Source: Cyprinodon diabolis (Eukaryota; Chordata; Actinopteri; Cyprinodontiformes; Cyprinodontidae). Taken from it: DNA of 64,000 bases. The notes under the pieces are model-generated. The model saw only the letters and a list, made by a program, of their open reading frames with translations. It did no database searches and was not told the origin of the DNA. How positions within the stretch are numbered: the first letter of the stretch is position 1; each line of letters opens with the position of its first letter. The stretch lies in assembly GCA_030533445.1 (NCBI GenBank), contig CM060078.1, positions 20,546,591 through 20,610,590 of the forward strand, given 5' to 3'. A program made the position numbers and the translations under genes. Of this stretch, positions 23,080 to 37,700 are shown piece after piece.

Positions 23080-25899
23080 GGATGGACCGGCAAGTGATTG
23101 GAGACCCTTCTAGCCGTGCCCCATCTGCCTCCCCCTCCTCCGCCATCAGCAGTAGCCTCCTTATCTCACAGCAGCTATGTTCTCCAGATCCCTCTCAACC
23201 TGATAACAAGCGCTAAAGGTGTCGAAAAGGCCACTTCTCCGTAGCCCCTACCCATGCTCTGTGTCTTTCACATGCAAATAAAGACTAGAATGAGTTGTTG
23301 TTTAGCTATAAAGCAGACAGAAACTTCACACACCCAACTTAAAACTGTATGCAGATTAGATGTTTTACATAAGAACAGCACTTTGAAGCACATTAGGGTC
23401 TTTTATTGAACTATAATTATTGGTGTCAAATATCTTCTGAAATTCCTCACCTTTGAGTCACTTGGGATAAATGACCAAGTGTAAATAAAAGGGGACAAAC
23501 ACACCTTACCACAAATAATTACAGCATTCCTTTTAATAAACTACTGTTCTCCATACTTATGTTACCCTCCAGGCTTCTAACATCACACCATGTAGTAAAA
23601 CCCCAGGAACAAGACTTGGGGCATAAAGGCATTCCTTCAATTAGCATACAAGGCTACAGAACGTAGAATTTAGAGATTAGAGCTGCAGGTTTGCTTTTAA
23701 CTGCAGCTCTTATCACAGGGAAAAAAAAGGAATCTGACCATCGCTTTGTTCCTTGGCGGCTAATCTGTTCTAGTGAGATAGATAATCTTATCAAGCAGAG
23801 GATTTTCGCCATGGTTGTCCTGTATCATCTCATTTTACCCAGTTAAGATCAATAAATGAATAGATTAGATGAAGAAAAGAGTTTGGATAAAATATATGTA
23901 ATTACTTACTGTTATAACACATCCTTCTTGAAAATCACTCCCACCTTTGGTTAAGGTAAAAATAGTTTACATTATATAATCTGACTCTTGAAACTAAAGT
24001 CTAAGCTTTAATATCAATATTGAATTTAATCACACAATAGGAAATAAAAGCTGGATAAGTAAACGGTTAATAAAAGGAAAAGGTCTATATTAAGATATGG
24101 TTCACTTCTAAGGAGAAAAATCATTAATGCAGGGAAGTCATCTTTAAAATCTCATCAAAGGGACATTTTCTTTCTCATTAAAAGGCCAGACGAACATCAT
24201 GGTGTTTTCAAACTATGAGAAAATGAAAATATGCAATCTCTGAGGTAACATGCATTTCATCAAAATAATGTTCCAAAAAAATATGGCTTCATTTATCTAA
24301 AAAAAAACTTTTTCAAAGCTCACCATTGGAGATCGAATACAAAGATTGGCTCCGTAGAGTTAGAGTTCCAATCGTTACAATTCATTTCAAATCTTTGCCA
24401 GAAGTGACAATAATTGTGAAAAGTAGAAGAAAAAAAAATCTGATGCTAAATATTTTTTTTAGATTGTTATTTCAGTCATTACGACTCTCTTATGCTTTCC
24501 ATTCTGGATAATTACAAGGATCTTTAAATCAATGCCCCATAAAGTCTCTCATTATTTTACTATGACCAAACTTAAGCTGATGCGCCTTCATTCATCAGGC
24601 TCACTACCTGCTTCTGCCCTTCAGCTCTCCCGCCTCTCATCCCGCAAGCAACGGAAAAAGGATGACTGCAGGTTCCTGAGCCAATATACACAGCAACTCA
24701 CATTTCACCATGTCACCACTTGGCAATTACACAATGGCTGTCTTTGTTGAAATACACAAACAAAAAGGTATTCCTCTTCAAGACATGGGTATCAGTGAAG
24801 ATGTAGCAAAAAAGAATGTTAGAAGTTAAAGTTCTTGTTCCTTTTTCTTTTAATTTAGAGGTACAACATTAGGTCTGAGTGAACACAGACCAGATGTAAT
24901 CTCCATCTTAACTGTAACTACTAGCAAAGTATATCATATTCTCTTTTTCGTGTAGGATGCCTCAAAACTAGTTGAATGCAAATAAATACTACTTATATGT
25001 ATTTATATGCCGTTAACTGGAAATCATAAATTTAAGCTTGAACAAACTTTCCCCGATTTATGAGAAATGTTTGGTAAAGAGGAGATCAATATTAAGATAA
25101 CACCATAGCAACAGCTGTATTGGTAAAGTACACACAAAAAAAACTATTATGAAAAAAAAATCAAAATTTTCTTATAAATCAACAGCAACTATTAGCTTTT
25201 CTTGCATTCTGTAGGATATAGCCGGAAAATGTAGCTGCGAAAAAAAGGAGATTTAAAAAATAAAAAAAAATAAACACCTATTAAACAACCCTGCCTTCAA
25301 GTGAAGATTTGTCTTCAAATGGCTATTTTTCTATGTTTCCTATAATTATGCCACATATCCATAAGTTTTAATTCTGTTCCTGTAAACAATTTGAAGTTAT
25401 TATAAACATTTAAAATTAATGGTAAACACACTCTTGTTAACCTTATAATAGCAGTCAGCACAACTTCAGTATCAAAACTAGCTCTAAATTGAAGAGAAAC
25501 ACAAAGTCAGCTCTCATGTGACAAGACTAAAAAAACCAAGTAAAAAAAAAGAAAAAGGAAAATTTTTTGAGGATGTTTGCAAGTGCGACTTTACTTATTT
25601 CCACAAGAGGGTCGCTGTGCTGAAGTGCAAAATATGTGCATGTCTGAGTGAGTACTCATAGTATCAGTTTACATGCTCCAGTGTATACATGATGACCATT
25701 GGGTCTGATTATTCAGTATATTATTCAAAGAACAAATCTACATTCTCTAAATGTGATGGGATTGTCTTCAGGAAAACTATTGCTCAGTGAAGTTTAAATA
25801 TGAAGTTAATTCATTTAGACAGCTTAAGAGGGTTATATTAATGACCAAATGGGGTGTCAGGAGGTTCATGGCCCGGCTTGAACGAGAAGACTTGCGTCA

Positions 25900-25968
25900 T
25901 TTGCTGCTGTGAACACCAGAAATTCCCCATTGTGCGACAATAAAGGGATTTTCTATTCTCTCTAAGAA
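25900..25968 (+). repeat. L2-type LINE 3' tail fragment
   Basis: Reads GCTGCTGTGAACACCAGAAA, then TTCCCCATTGTGCGACAATAAAGG, ending in ATTCTCTCT-like sequence. This tail is shared with the longer copy at 57360-57860 and, inverted, with 31618-32090. Confidence 0.6.
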
Positions 25969-28278
25969 GAAATAAAAAAAGGCCTTTTTCAGAACAGCTT
26001 GAGAATCTTTTTTTGTCTTACCTCTACTAAAAACATCTACCTCTCTCCATTGTTCCAGAAAAACTGCAAAAAATCCTCTGCCAACTGTGGTCACTCAGTT
26101 TTCCACCACTGGTTACCTCTCTGCAGCACCAAGTTGAACAGTTCCATGCTCTAATCAGATCCAGATCACTTAGGAAGTACCCCTCACTGACAATCCTCTT
26201 CATGCAGCTTGAAAAGTCAACTTCTTTTATAAGGAGGCTTGTTGGAGAAGCAACCTGTTTAGCAGTCCAAACACTCCCAAGTCCAGAAGGCAAGCAGTGA
26301 GGGCAGAGAGGTGACGTCTCTATCTGCACTATCTCTGATCCCACTGTGACTATGAGCTCTTGGGGCAGTGAAGCCTTGTCAGCCCCTCCCTTATTTTTCC
26401 CCTAAAGAGCAAATCGCCTGGCTGTCTCTGCACTTCAGTCTCTCTCTCGTACAGACACACACACAAATACACTTCAGAATCAACACCCCCCTCACCCATC
26501 GTCTCTATCTCCACATTCCCTTCCTCCACCGGCATGACACAGAGCCCTGCAGCCAGCACCTCAGTGAGCCGATGGATTCCTAAAAGCCAGATGATGTGTC
26601 TGCTTACTTCCCATTTTATCTTTTAATTTCCAAACCTATGAGCTGACATTATATCATACCAGTTTAACTGTTCAGATTTCCAGTGACATAGACAACAGTT
26701 TGTCATTTTCTCTCCTTTATGCCTAAATCTAATATGAAATTCCAAGTACTGAGGCAGATTAGCACATGTTCCAGTTTTCTCTGTCATAACATGGCATTTA
26801 TGACCGTTCAGGCTAATATGTTTGATACCATTTGTTATTCCTATATCCCATTAACAACCACTTATTTTTCTCGGTACGGATATACATTTAAGACCTTTAC
26901 CGGCAATTTCTCCACACCTGGCTATTTGCGTCCATTCTGTTTTAAAGATTATAAATCATTTCAAAGGCAGTTTTTCCTTACTAAAATATCTCATGTCTTG
27001 TTTGTGAGTCAGAAGTTAAATATTAACCCTGCTTCCTCTTGAGTTGGGCTCATCCATCTCAGGAAATTCTAGTGGTCGAGATCTGTCCAGTCCCACCCTC
27101 CCCTTGTAGACATCTCCGCCGCCCTTCTTCTTTTGCAGGTCTGAATGATGTAGAGGAGAGGGGTCCCCTGTTCTCATCTCTCACTTCAGGCCACAACAAT
27201 AAAGTAATTGTTAAACACTTTGGTACACAAAACCCTTGTCGATCCGACAGATGTAGCAATGAAGAAATTCTGTCTGAAAATAAGAATGAAAGCCACTAAA
27301 ATTGTCCCAGGAAAATGTTGCATAAGTAAAAATAAACTCGCTGGATGAGACTTGAGCTATTTGCTGGGCTTATTTGGTCAAGTTGTGTGCCATCCGTCAA
27401 CGTGAAAGGCTGAAAAGAAGCAACAGCTTCGTTTAAAGAGTCAAAGATGAGAAATGAGTTTACTCAATTGTCCCATAGACAAAGATGCCCTCTCGTCTGA
27501 CAACCCAACAAAGTCGGCTTCCAAATAGGGCAGCGGTGCTGTTTGTCGCATGCCATAACCTGTTACAAATGAGAAATGACTCACTTGGCTAATTAACTTG
27601 GGAGAGAGAGTTTCTCTGTGTGCTTGAAGAGGAGACTTTCTATGCTTCTTTTTTTTCGGGCCGACCAATTCATATTTAGACGAAGAGCATAGCTGTCGTG
27701 TCATAAGGTAAACCTTTCAGAAAAGTTTCTAGGTTATCCACCATCCTTGGCAGAGCATTGCAAAAGTTTCTCATTATTCCGTCAATAGAATGGTTTGCGT
27801 GGGTTTCCAGTGATACTCATCTGGATATGCATTTCAGATGCACATCATATCTTATTTCGGCAGATGGGTCTAGAAGACGACCTCTGTTTTTTTCTTTTCT
27901 TTCTGAAAGCAAAGCACTTAATCCTAATAATGAAAACAGGGAAAGAGCGGGTGAAGAATGCTGCTGCATGAATAGAGGACAGGACAGAGGACGAGTGGCT
28001 TTAAGGGAGACAATGGACAGAAATCTGTCTTTCAGACTAGGCCTGGGCTCTTGGCCAGAGACCTATGGTTCTTTAGAAAACAAAACTGACCTAGCCGTCT
28101 CTTTGGCTTCCTCCTAAATGAATATAAAGGGTTCAACAGTGCAAAGAAAGAAACACAAATGTATTATAAATAATAAAAATAGTTTTTATAGTTTCTGGTG
28201 CCTCTTAATGTTCAGAGCAAGTGATTGGTATATTTAAAAAAGGCTGTAAGATGGTGATGATATGATGAGACTGTCAAC

Positions 28279-28279
<1 letters not shown>

Positions 28280-28319
<40 letters not shown>
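28280..28319. repeat. (TA)n microsatellite
   Basis: An uninterrupted TA dinucleotide run of about 40 bp in AT-rich intronic DNA. Confidence 0.95.
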
Positions 28320-28321
<2 letters not shown>

Positions 28322-31300
28322 TATTTTGCGTACATTTTAAGGAGGCAACACTGCTTGGTCACAGTTCTTAGCTTCTAGCTTAGATACCAAAGTAAGTGGG
28401 ATGCAATGTAAATCATCCTTTTTTATGTTGGGATGTTGTGTTAAGGATTTTAAGGTGAAGACCCAGCATTTCTGTTTAAAAAGTAGCTATAAAAAGCTAC
28501 AAATGAGTAGTATTTACATTAATATATGTGTATTGGCAGATGGAAGCCGTGAACATTTTCATTTTAAGCTGTTACAATCTAAAACTGTAAGTGAAATTGT
28601 GCACTGACAAGAGATGGCAAGAAAAAGTTACAGGTGTTCCTCCACTTTTTAGAGCTTAACTGTCTCGTTTGTAACTAGATATTTTCTAATAATAGCAGGT
28701 AAGATAGCTACATGTCATATTTTGTTTTGCAATAAATACCGTAAAGTGCTATCTAAAATAGAATAATACGTGTCTCTCATGTGATTATATTCAAAAGAGT
28801 GAAGCTGTTTAGGATGTCTCTTACTGAGATCGAGAGTTTTGGGGCTTTAATATTTTATGCCAAGGTTGTAATATGCCATCTTGAAATAATCATAAGAAGA
28901 ATTAGAATAACAAAACTACAAAGTATTTTTATCTACATTGACTTAAAAGTTTTTTTTTATTATTATTTTCAGATTAAATAATGATCTATTCTATTTCCAT
29001 ATATCTTGTATATCTTGGCTTTGCTGATAATGAAAAGGAACCGAGTTTTTATTGCATTGAAGTATGATTTCAACGTTAAAGCAAGTAAAATCTGAAAACT
29101 GTTGGAGATAAATCTTTTGATCAACTCCCCCCAGGGACTTTTAATGCAGGGTTTTCTCTCCTTGACAAAAGGGTAAAGACTGGCATGTCAGACAAGATTT
29201 AGTTACCTTTTTCTGCATTTGAATCCAAGTTGAAACTAGACACCAAGTGCATAAAGACACCCAGCACACTTTCATGGCTCAACATTTTATCTGTCTTGAG
29301 GAAGAGAGCTTAGCTGATAATTTGGCCCTTTCTTGCTCCGTATTGTGGAGGGATGGCTTACAAGGTAAACATGCTCCTTTGGCATTGTGTTCTACTTTCA
29401 CATTCAACAGATATTTACACCTGAAGTCTGTCAGGGGAGTCTCACCTCCAGGAGGTGAAAAGAGATTTGCTCGATCATTTAAGTAGGGTGGTAGACATTT
29501 GTCGGTTGTTTGAAAGCTCAACCAGGACAGTTACGTGTCTGAACGTGTTGAAGGGCAGTTTGTCATAAAAGTCAAACTCAAACAGACCAGAGACCATTCC
29601 AGGAGCTAAAGAGACATAAAGTACAAAGAAACAATTCAGCATGCGAGAGTGTGCAAATAGCTCTGCATAATTAAACATGACTTAAGTGCTTGCATTTGTC
29701 AAAGTCACAAATATGTGTGATGTAGGCCCACAATTCTGACAGTGACAGTGTGAAAATAACACAGCTATGTCACAAACAATGTAAACAGTCAAATCTATAA
29801 GGAAAAAGTCTACCTGATCACCTAAAGTATATTTATCCAGAGTCTACCCAAAAATGACCTTAATGCCTTGACAAGCAGCTTAAAAAAATGTAGAATTCAC
29901 ATAACTCCCCCACTCCCAGAGAAACATCTCAATTCACATCCACTTTGAATTCACCGTTTCAACACCATTCATGCCTTTTTACGCTGACAGACGCCTCTCA
30001 GCAGCCTTTCACGCCAAGAAAGTAGACCTTCAGTTCTTCCTAACAAGGCCCACCGGCTCAACTTGCCTTTTTCTGCAGCGTATCAGGTCCGCCGAGCTCC
30101 TTTGTAGTTAGTCCTGCCAGGTCAGTGTTAATATTCTTTGACACTCATGCTCCAAGTGTAGTTTAACTTTCTAGCTGTAAAACTTTCTGCTGTGATTTGT
30201 TAACCACTGCAAGGTGTTGGCTACACACCTCTAGGATGACAGAAGTGGCAATAAAAGAACTATAAAATGCAGGAAATCGTCAACTGTGAAGGAAGCATGG
30301 GCAGGAATTGGGTTTTAAACATTTGCATTCAACTTCTTAGAGACTCAAAAACCTTTGCCTTATTGCATCCAATTCAGTAAAAAAATCTTTGCATAGTCTC
30401 TTGTAATAGGCCTGGAAAGATTCTGAGTAAAGCATGGCTGACATAATCCAAAAGGTTGGTGTAGCTACTTTAAGTCGGGGTATTTGTGTGTGGGGTTAAT
30501 GCATCAACTACTAGAAAAAATGTTGAGAATGGACATTGGTGTGGCATTCATGCACACTAAACATATGTAAACTTATGAGTTTAATAATATTTCAAATAAA
30601 TAGAAGAACACTTTAATTAACTAATGGAGAAAACATTATAACTATAGAGAACATAATAACTATAGAGAACTATAGAAATATATCCTTTATTGCCTATCAT
30701 ACAGGGAAGGAGAGAGTCTTGTGCACTCTGTCCAACTCTGATTTGATCATGTTAAGTGATGCATTCCTTCTTTAATAAAAGCCAGATGGACATTTACCCT
30801 TCACTTTAAAAGGGGTGTATGTGTGTCTGTGATTGAGTGTGTGGGCTTTTAAGTATGCTGCAATCCTAGCATTGCTTCACATCCAAATTCCAACTTAAAA
30901 AAAAGAAATGTACAATGGATCAGGCAGATGTGAGGAAAATCTACAATGTTACTGGATATCATGGCTGTTGGCATAGTCCAGCTGTTGTTATCAGACGTGT
31001 ATTTCATATTTTAACATGTGAGGGTTTCCAAACTTCTGATAAATCAATATTTCTTTTAGTTTAAAGTGCTTTAAATAAAATATGCTAATATCCCACTTAA
31101 GAAAACATATCAATTTAGCTGTTTCGAAAGATTTGCAATATCTATAAGATCATTATCTGTAATTAGACAAAGGCATGGGCCTTTGTCAGACTTGGCATGA
31201 TACCTTTGAGTGAAAAATACAGATCATATTTCAGTTAGATTAGCTTAAATTATTTTCTACTGATCCGTAAATTTCATGTATTAACCATTATATTTTAGAT

Positions 31301-31617
31301 AACATTGATTTATTGCTTTATTTTGAGACAGAATGAAAACATATAGGCTAAATGTTTGGTGGTTCAAGTGTTAACTGTACAGAAATTCTTTTATGCTTTT
31401 TTGCGTTTTGATTAACAGATATAACAAGTGTACATTTCCTGGTAGTTGGGTATATATTTCCCATTTTAAAAATACTCATATGTCAATACTTTGGTATGCC
31501 TTGATAATACAGACTGTGGCTAGACTGCTTACAAGACAAACAAAAATATATTTTTTACTTTTGTCTAAAACTACCATACTATAAAAGCAATGTGCTATAG
31601 TTTATCTCTTAAGAATA

Positions 31618-32090
31618 TCAGAATAGAATAGAAAATCCCTTTATTGTCCAACAGTGGGGAAATTCTGGTGTTTACAGCAGCAAAAAGACTATAGAAAAAA
31701 TGGTCACACAAATATTGACCTTAGAAAAAATGTAAAAGAATTACATAATAGTGAAAAGTTCAAAGATAACCAATAAAATACTGTACTGTAAAATGTTTTA
31801 ACAATATAAAAACTGTGGGCACTTTTACACTAATGGATACTTGAAAATAGCAGCAACATTCGAGATGTGCAAAATGACAGCAGCATGTTATCTAACTGAC
31901 TAAGGTAGAAACGGCAAAATCAGCATGAATGTAACAACTTATTGAAGTTGTTGGGAACAGTGATGGTTATAAAGTCTTACAGCTGCTGGAGGGAAGGATG
32001 TGTGATAACGCTCCCATTTAGGGTTCAGCAGTCTGTCACTGAAGGAACTCTCCAATTCTGCAAATGCTTCATGCATGGGGTGGGAGACAT
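31618..32090 (-). mobile_element. L2-type LINE 3' end, inverted copy
   Basis: The left edge has AGAATAGAATAGAAAATCCC followed by TTTATTGTCC, the reverse complement of the L2-type tail. Moving right, the reverse strand contains blocks for AGACTGCTGAACCC, ATCCTTCCCTCCAGCAGC and AACATGCTGCTGTCATTTTGCAC that also occur in order at 57360-57860. It keeps the C-terminal scrap and 3' UTR of a non-LTR retrotransposon. It is 5'-truncated with no open frame. Confidence 0.65.
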
Positions 32091-34401
32091 CATATAACAG
32101 AGATGTTTATTCAGTTAGTCACAGGTTGCCTAAGTTGGTATTTCCACTTGAATTTATCTTATTAATGAGATTATTGGATAATATTTAATGTAAATTTTTG
32201 GAAAAGGCACAAAAGAATCCTGCCATTGACCCATGTAATCGACACTATGAGATGACAACACAAGCTAAGTAACCAGCATATCTTGTTCATCTTGACAGAA
32301 AAGAGAAATGAGCAACTTTAGGTGCACCTGCCAATATTCAACATATTTTTGTTTTTACTGGCTGACATTATCACTCTGATTTATTGAAGAATGATAAATC
32401 GTTGTTATGGTGGTTACATATAGTCCCACTACCGCTGTGAGCATCATTGTGAGAGATTAATGGTGTGTCATTATTTGGCCAACACAAACAGGACCTTTAA
32501 TTAGTTGTGCCAATCACTGTGGATCCATTTAGTTCGCTATCATGAGAAACTGACTTAAAAACAACAGGGTTTAGTATGATATGCCAGTGGCATTACTTCA
32601 CATTTTGCAGGAAAAGCCGTTAGGATATTGATATAAGTTTGCATGAAGTGTGTGAATTCCCCTCTGACATTTCTATAGAGACAGATATTGGCCGTGGATC
32701 AGGGGGGTTGTGTATACACAGTCTTAATGATAGGACCCCAGAGGGCTCGTACATAAGTCAAGCAGAACAGAGAAACACATCACTAGCATGCAAAGACACA
32801 AACATATGCAAGCAAGCATTTGTGTATTACCCCACCAGAATCCTGGTTTTTCCCATGATTTAGTATTAGAAGCTTAATGATGGCTGGGAAAGACAACAGG
32901 TCGGACCAAGTTTGCAGCTCCAGGCACTTCGTCACACTCTTGACTGCAGTTGGGACAACATGTACTTGCACAATCCTCAAGACAGCATAGTGTTAGAGAA
33001 AGGTGAGTGGAAAACCGCAAAGACTCTCTCGTTTAACTATTTTTCCCCACACCCTAAATAGAAAAAACATCTTAGAAGGGAAAGCAAAACAGCTGCTTGG
33101 TGTTGCATTTTTTTTTTCTCCCAAGCTTGGTTGGATACCGAAACGGTGAAGGATATCAAATCTATTAGTTACAGGTCAACTGCTTTGAGCTCTAGAAAAA
33201 AAAAAAAAAATACATAAAAAGAGCTAAAGTAGCATGACTTGTAGAGAGTCAGCCTCTCTTTCATAGAATCTGGCCGAACATTCGGTCCTGGCATTCCACA
33301 CTGACCCTCTAGTAGAGGGCTAGTTTCATGGGTAAACAGATGAACCGTTTGGTGGTCTCTCTGTGTAATTTCAGACCCTCTTTCCTTCTCCCTGTTCGAC
33401 TCTTTACTGCAAAAAGAGCACACCCCTTCACCCCCCAATAGCCATATCCTCAGCTGGCCTCTGTTAATTCGGACCTACCTGACAGCTCTGACTTGTGGGT
33501 TTACTATCAGTCCTGCTCAGCGACAATCTTTTCTCTAAATACACAATTGAAACTAATCTACAACAGATGGGAAACGACCTGGGGAAGGAAGTAGTATAAA
33601 AGGGATATACAACATATTTGTGCCCCTCTGAACCAGCCGATAGAGTTTCAACCAAGTTGCGAGTAAAGCCTGGGCTTTGTTGTAACGATGTGCACATCAG
33701 GGGCTCCCAGGGGGCCTAAAAGTCAACTTTAGTTAAATCTATAAGCTATCAATCTGCATTTTTGTTGACCAAAAGGCCCTAAAGTGGGGTATGCGGGGGG
33801 ATTCTCTAAAGAGGACACCCAAAAACACAGAAAATGCATACATGCAAATTAAAGAATAAACAAAAGACATATCCCAACCCACAGATGAATATCAGCACTA
33901 GACACCTGAACAGGGCCCACATGTTGTTATTTCATGTGTGGCTGGTTGGGGATAATGAATCCTCAGCGCAAACTTTACTTTTGGAGTTTAGAGATGATTC
34001 GTGTAAACACTAGAGAGACATTTATTTACAACCTAATCAATGCACGCTATTTAATCACCTTTTCACAGCAAACAAAATTAAAACAAATGAATTTTAAACT
34101 CCAACAGCAGTGAGGCAGAATAACTGTCAAATAACTAATTCTGATATTTAACAATATGTCATAAGAAAACCCAACTTTTAATTCTTAGTCTCCTATCTAA
34201 AGACGTTTTAAAGAGTTGGCAGGCTATATCATTGATAATTAAGGCTAACTTTGGTTACTTATAATCGGGGATTAACTGTAGCTAATTCCACATTGGCCAT
34301 ACGTACATAGTTCCAATCACCCCATCTGATGCAGTTTTTTAAAGGGTTGCTGGTGATTTTCCATCTAAGATATTTAGTATTTTGTACTGTATTTTTTTCC
34401 C

Positions 34402-34768
34402 GGGGCTGCACAGTGAGGCAGTGTGTAGCACTGCTGCCTTGCAGCAAGAAGGTTCTGGGTTTGATTCCCAGCCCCTGGTCTTTCTGCATGTAGTTCACAT
34501 GTTCTTCCTTTGCATGCATGGGTTTCTCTGGGTACTCCTCCCAAAGTCCAAAAACATGACTATTAGGTTAATTGGCTTCTCCTTAGGTGTGAGTGTGTAC
34601 ATGAATGGTTGTTTGTCCTGTTTGTCTCTGTGTTGCACTGCGATAGATTGGCGACGGGTCCAAGGTGTACCCCGCCTCTCACCCATTGACAGCTGCAGAT
34701 AGGCACCATCACCCCTCGTGACCCCAGCAGGGATAAGCGTAACGGAAAAGGGATGAATGGATGGATAG
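34402..34768 (+). mobile_element. tRNA-related SINE-like element
   Basis: The 5' part has a pol III B-box-like GGTTTGATTCC after a TAGCACTGCTGCCTTGCAGC segment. The middle contains TCCAAAAACATGACTATTAGG and GGTTAATTGG, and later GGTGTACCCCGCCTCTCACCC. It ends in GGATGAATGGATGGATA, a short tetranucleotide tail. This is one of the most common interspersed repeats in fish. It is not a functional tRNA gene. Confidence 0.65.
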
Positions 34769-37700
34769 TCAGTTTTTCCAGGTGTAAAAAGAAGCCATGT
34801 GCCATGAAAAGTTATTTATCATCCTCATCTCCCCTTATATATAAGTAATGCTGGCAATGAATGATATATTATATTAATATATTAAATGTATAACATTTAA
34901 GTTAATTTAGATTGGTATTGCATCACCTGTAGTAAAAAGAGTAAAAATACTTTTGTATAACCATGTTTGGGCAACAGAAAGACCAGTGTAATCCAGTGTT
35001 TTAATGAGAAATAAAATACTGCTTCTTTTACTTGTCCAGAAAGAAAATGTGTAACTTTTTGCTAATTTTGTGAAAATCCTGTAATTTACTTTAGCCCCAT
35101 TACACTGCATTTATCACCCTGGTCCATTTCCTGACTCCGGGTGGCATCAGATTCGAGGGAGCCATTTCCTCTTGGAATGAATTAAAGACCTAGTATTCCT
35201 TTGGGATGATGTAAAGGAGATATGCAGACACTGTGACCAGCAGGGAATAACTCAAGAGACATTGGCAAAAAAACAACTGCCAAATTTAATAACATTAACA
35301 ATTTCTTACTCTTCTAGCTCAAGAATTCATTTATGTGGTGATTTTGTTCCATCAGATGTTTGAAGCTCTTAAACAAAATTGAGAAATGAGACAGAAAGGT
35401 GCAGAGATGTAGTTTAGGGAGGGGAAAAGACCCACTGTCCTTTATTGGAGCTGACTTGAGAATTTCACCTTAAGGGGTTGTATTCGCCTCAAGAGGAAAA
35501 TGTCCAACACATGAAACTAATTTAGGGAAAGATGGAAGAGGCTAAGTCATGTATCAGTCCTATAATAACAAGCACAACTCTTGCATTTAGGCTCTTTTGC
35601 AGGCTTTTTTTTTTTTTTACAAAAGAAAAGGTTTTCTATAATGTTATTTAACCTCCTGCACCCTAGCTCCATTAAAACCTGCTACCTGAGGAGTGAGAGA
35701 GTAGTTTTTAAAAGTAGATTGCCTTAGATTTAGAGTACTTTTAATGGGTCGTACCAGCTGAAGACAATTATTTAAAGCATTCATGTAGCTCTGATCATCC
35801 GTCTAGAATTGCCGCTCTGCTGGAAGGATAAATCCAAATGTCAAGACTTTTAAAGTAAATGACAGGTTTTCTTTCATGATTGTGTAGTGTTTAGGTTTAG
35901 CCATCATCCCACCAACTCTGAGTAGCAAACTCACAGCTTGATGCTGCCGGTGGCCTTTATCCCAAAGATAATATGCTGAGGATGATGCATAATGTGCATT
36001 TTCCATCACACATAGCATTTTACTTATATGACAAAGAGGTTTGAGACCAGCTTTTCTTACTGTACTGGAAAAAAAAGAATCTGCGGAGCATGATTTCACT
36101 TCAACTATGTTTCTCGATTGGAATGGTGTATTTAGGGTGACACTAAGTATAGTTATGATAAATAGTATGTGAGAAAATGTACTACTTGGCAAGGCACTCA
36201 AACATTTACCTTTATGCCAAAGCAGACTGAATGACAAGTCCATGCTGCTAAACGTCAAACCGAAAGCATCATCAAGACAACTAAAGATTACAGTCTTCCC
36301 TAGTAGATGATGAGAAGTGAAACTCATCAACCCAGGATCTGTTCTGTGGACCTTTTTATCTCTTTCCACAATCAAAAACAAAACAGAAAGCTATCATTTG
36401 TTTTTCCCCCCAGGGTGGTCATTTGATGAGAAATAATTACGTGTTTTCTGCAGAGCAGTCTTGCCTTCCTATATGATGCTCTCCCTACATCTATACTTTT
36501 TACTTGTACCTGAGCTTTAAAGCCTTTTTAATTATTACCATATAATAATCATTGCCTTTAATGTCTCCATGTTTGCTGTGGCTGGCGACCGACATCGTCT
36601 GACAGTGGCTTTAATCATGATCAAATAGAGCTGTGTGTATAGGTAATTAAGGTGGTGCCATATCGACTCTCACTCTCAGGCACCAAGTTGGAAGTTCTCC
36701 ATAGCATCACAGTTTTTGTGCTGCTCAGAAAAGCGCTGTGGGCGACTTTACTTCTGGTCTGCTGCAAGTTTTGACACAGAGTTTAAAGCAAGTCATCCCT
36801 TGAGTCCATTACTTAGTATCTCCTAGTCTGCTAAACCTCGGATTACTTTTCCAACCCACAAGCCGACCATAATACCAGGTTTGTGGAGCCAATGTGGCCT
36901 GAAGGGTTTGGTCTGAAACCACTCAATAAGCACTAAGATCAGGATAAGTGTTTGTACAAAAGGAACTACTGACCAAGCCTTCCCACACATGTGAAAAGAG
37001 CAGACCAGGGCTGATGCCTGACAGGCATGAATGGAGAGGGGGTGAAAATCTAAGACATGTGAAAGTTTCAAGGTTTAAAATGTGTAGCTGTGAGACAAAG
37101 ACAAAGAAAAAAATGTGGTCATTTTAAGATGACACAGCAAGGCACTAAAGTCATTCAATGAAATGTCAAAAAAAAAATCATCTAGATGATATTTTGCTTG
37201 TCAGTAGCCTTAAAGATAGTTATTACACTTATTGGTAGGAAAATGCAATTTCAAAAAAATTATTAGTCACAAACAACAATTAACTTTATTCAAACTTGGA
37301 ATGCCTGTCTTGCTGTATAAAGAGCAGAGCTGTAGAGATTTCATACTCTATGAAAAAAAAGCACTGGGAACCATAAATCCCTAATAATTAGTATATTAGT
37401 ATCTAATATACTAATATTTAGTAAAAACTAATAAATTTACTATACAGGTATGTGTAGATATCAAACATTAAAACCACTTTGACATCGAGTGATGCACTAG
37501 CAATAAATCTTCTGTTTCTGTTTAGGTATAAAGTCTTTAGGTGAAGTCAATGGTAACATGTCATGTCCGTGTCATTATGAGTTTTTTCATGAGTGTTAAA
37601 TTATTTTGGGATTGTGCATAATATTTTCTATCTATTCTGAAAAGAAAACAAAAAAAAAAAGTTAGTGAAGTCTGAACATAGAAGATGATCTGCATATATA

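Noticed and set aside
34402..34480. tRNA gene
   Set aside because: A B-box-like motif is present but no cloverleaf; it is the head of a SINE-like repeat.
34259..34805. Overlapping open frames of 63-106 codons on both strands
   Set aside because: They fall in the SINE-like repeat and are chance frames.
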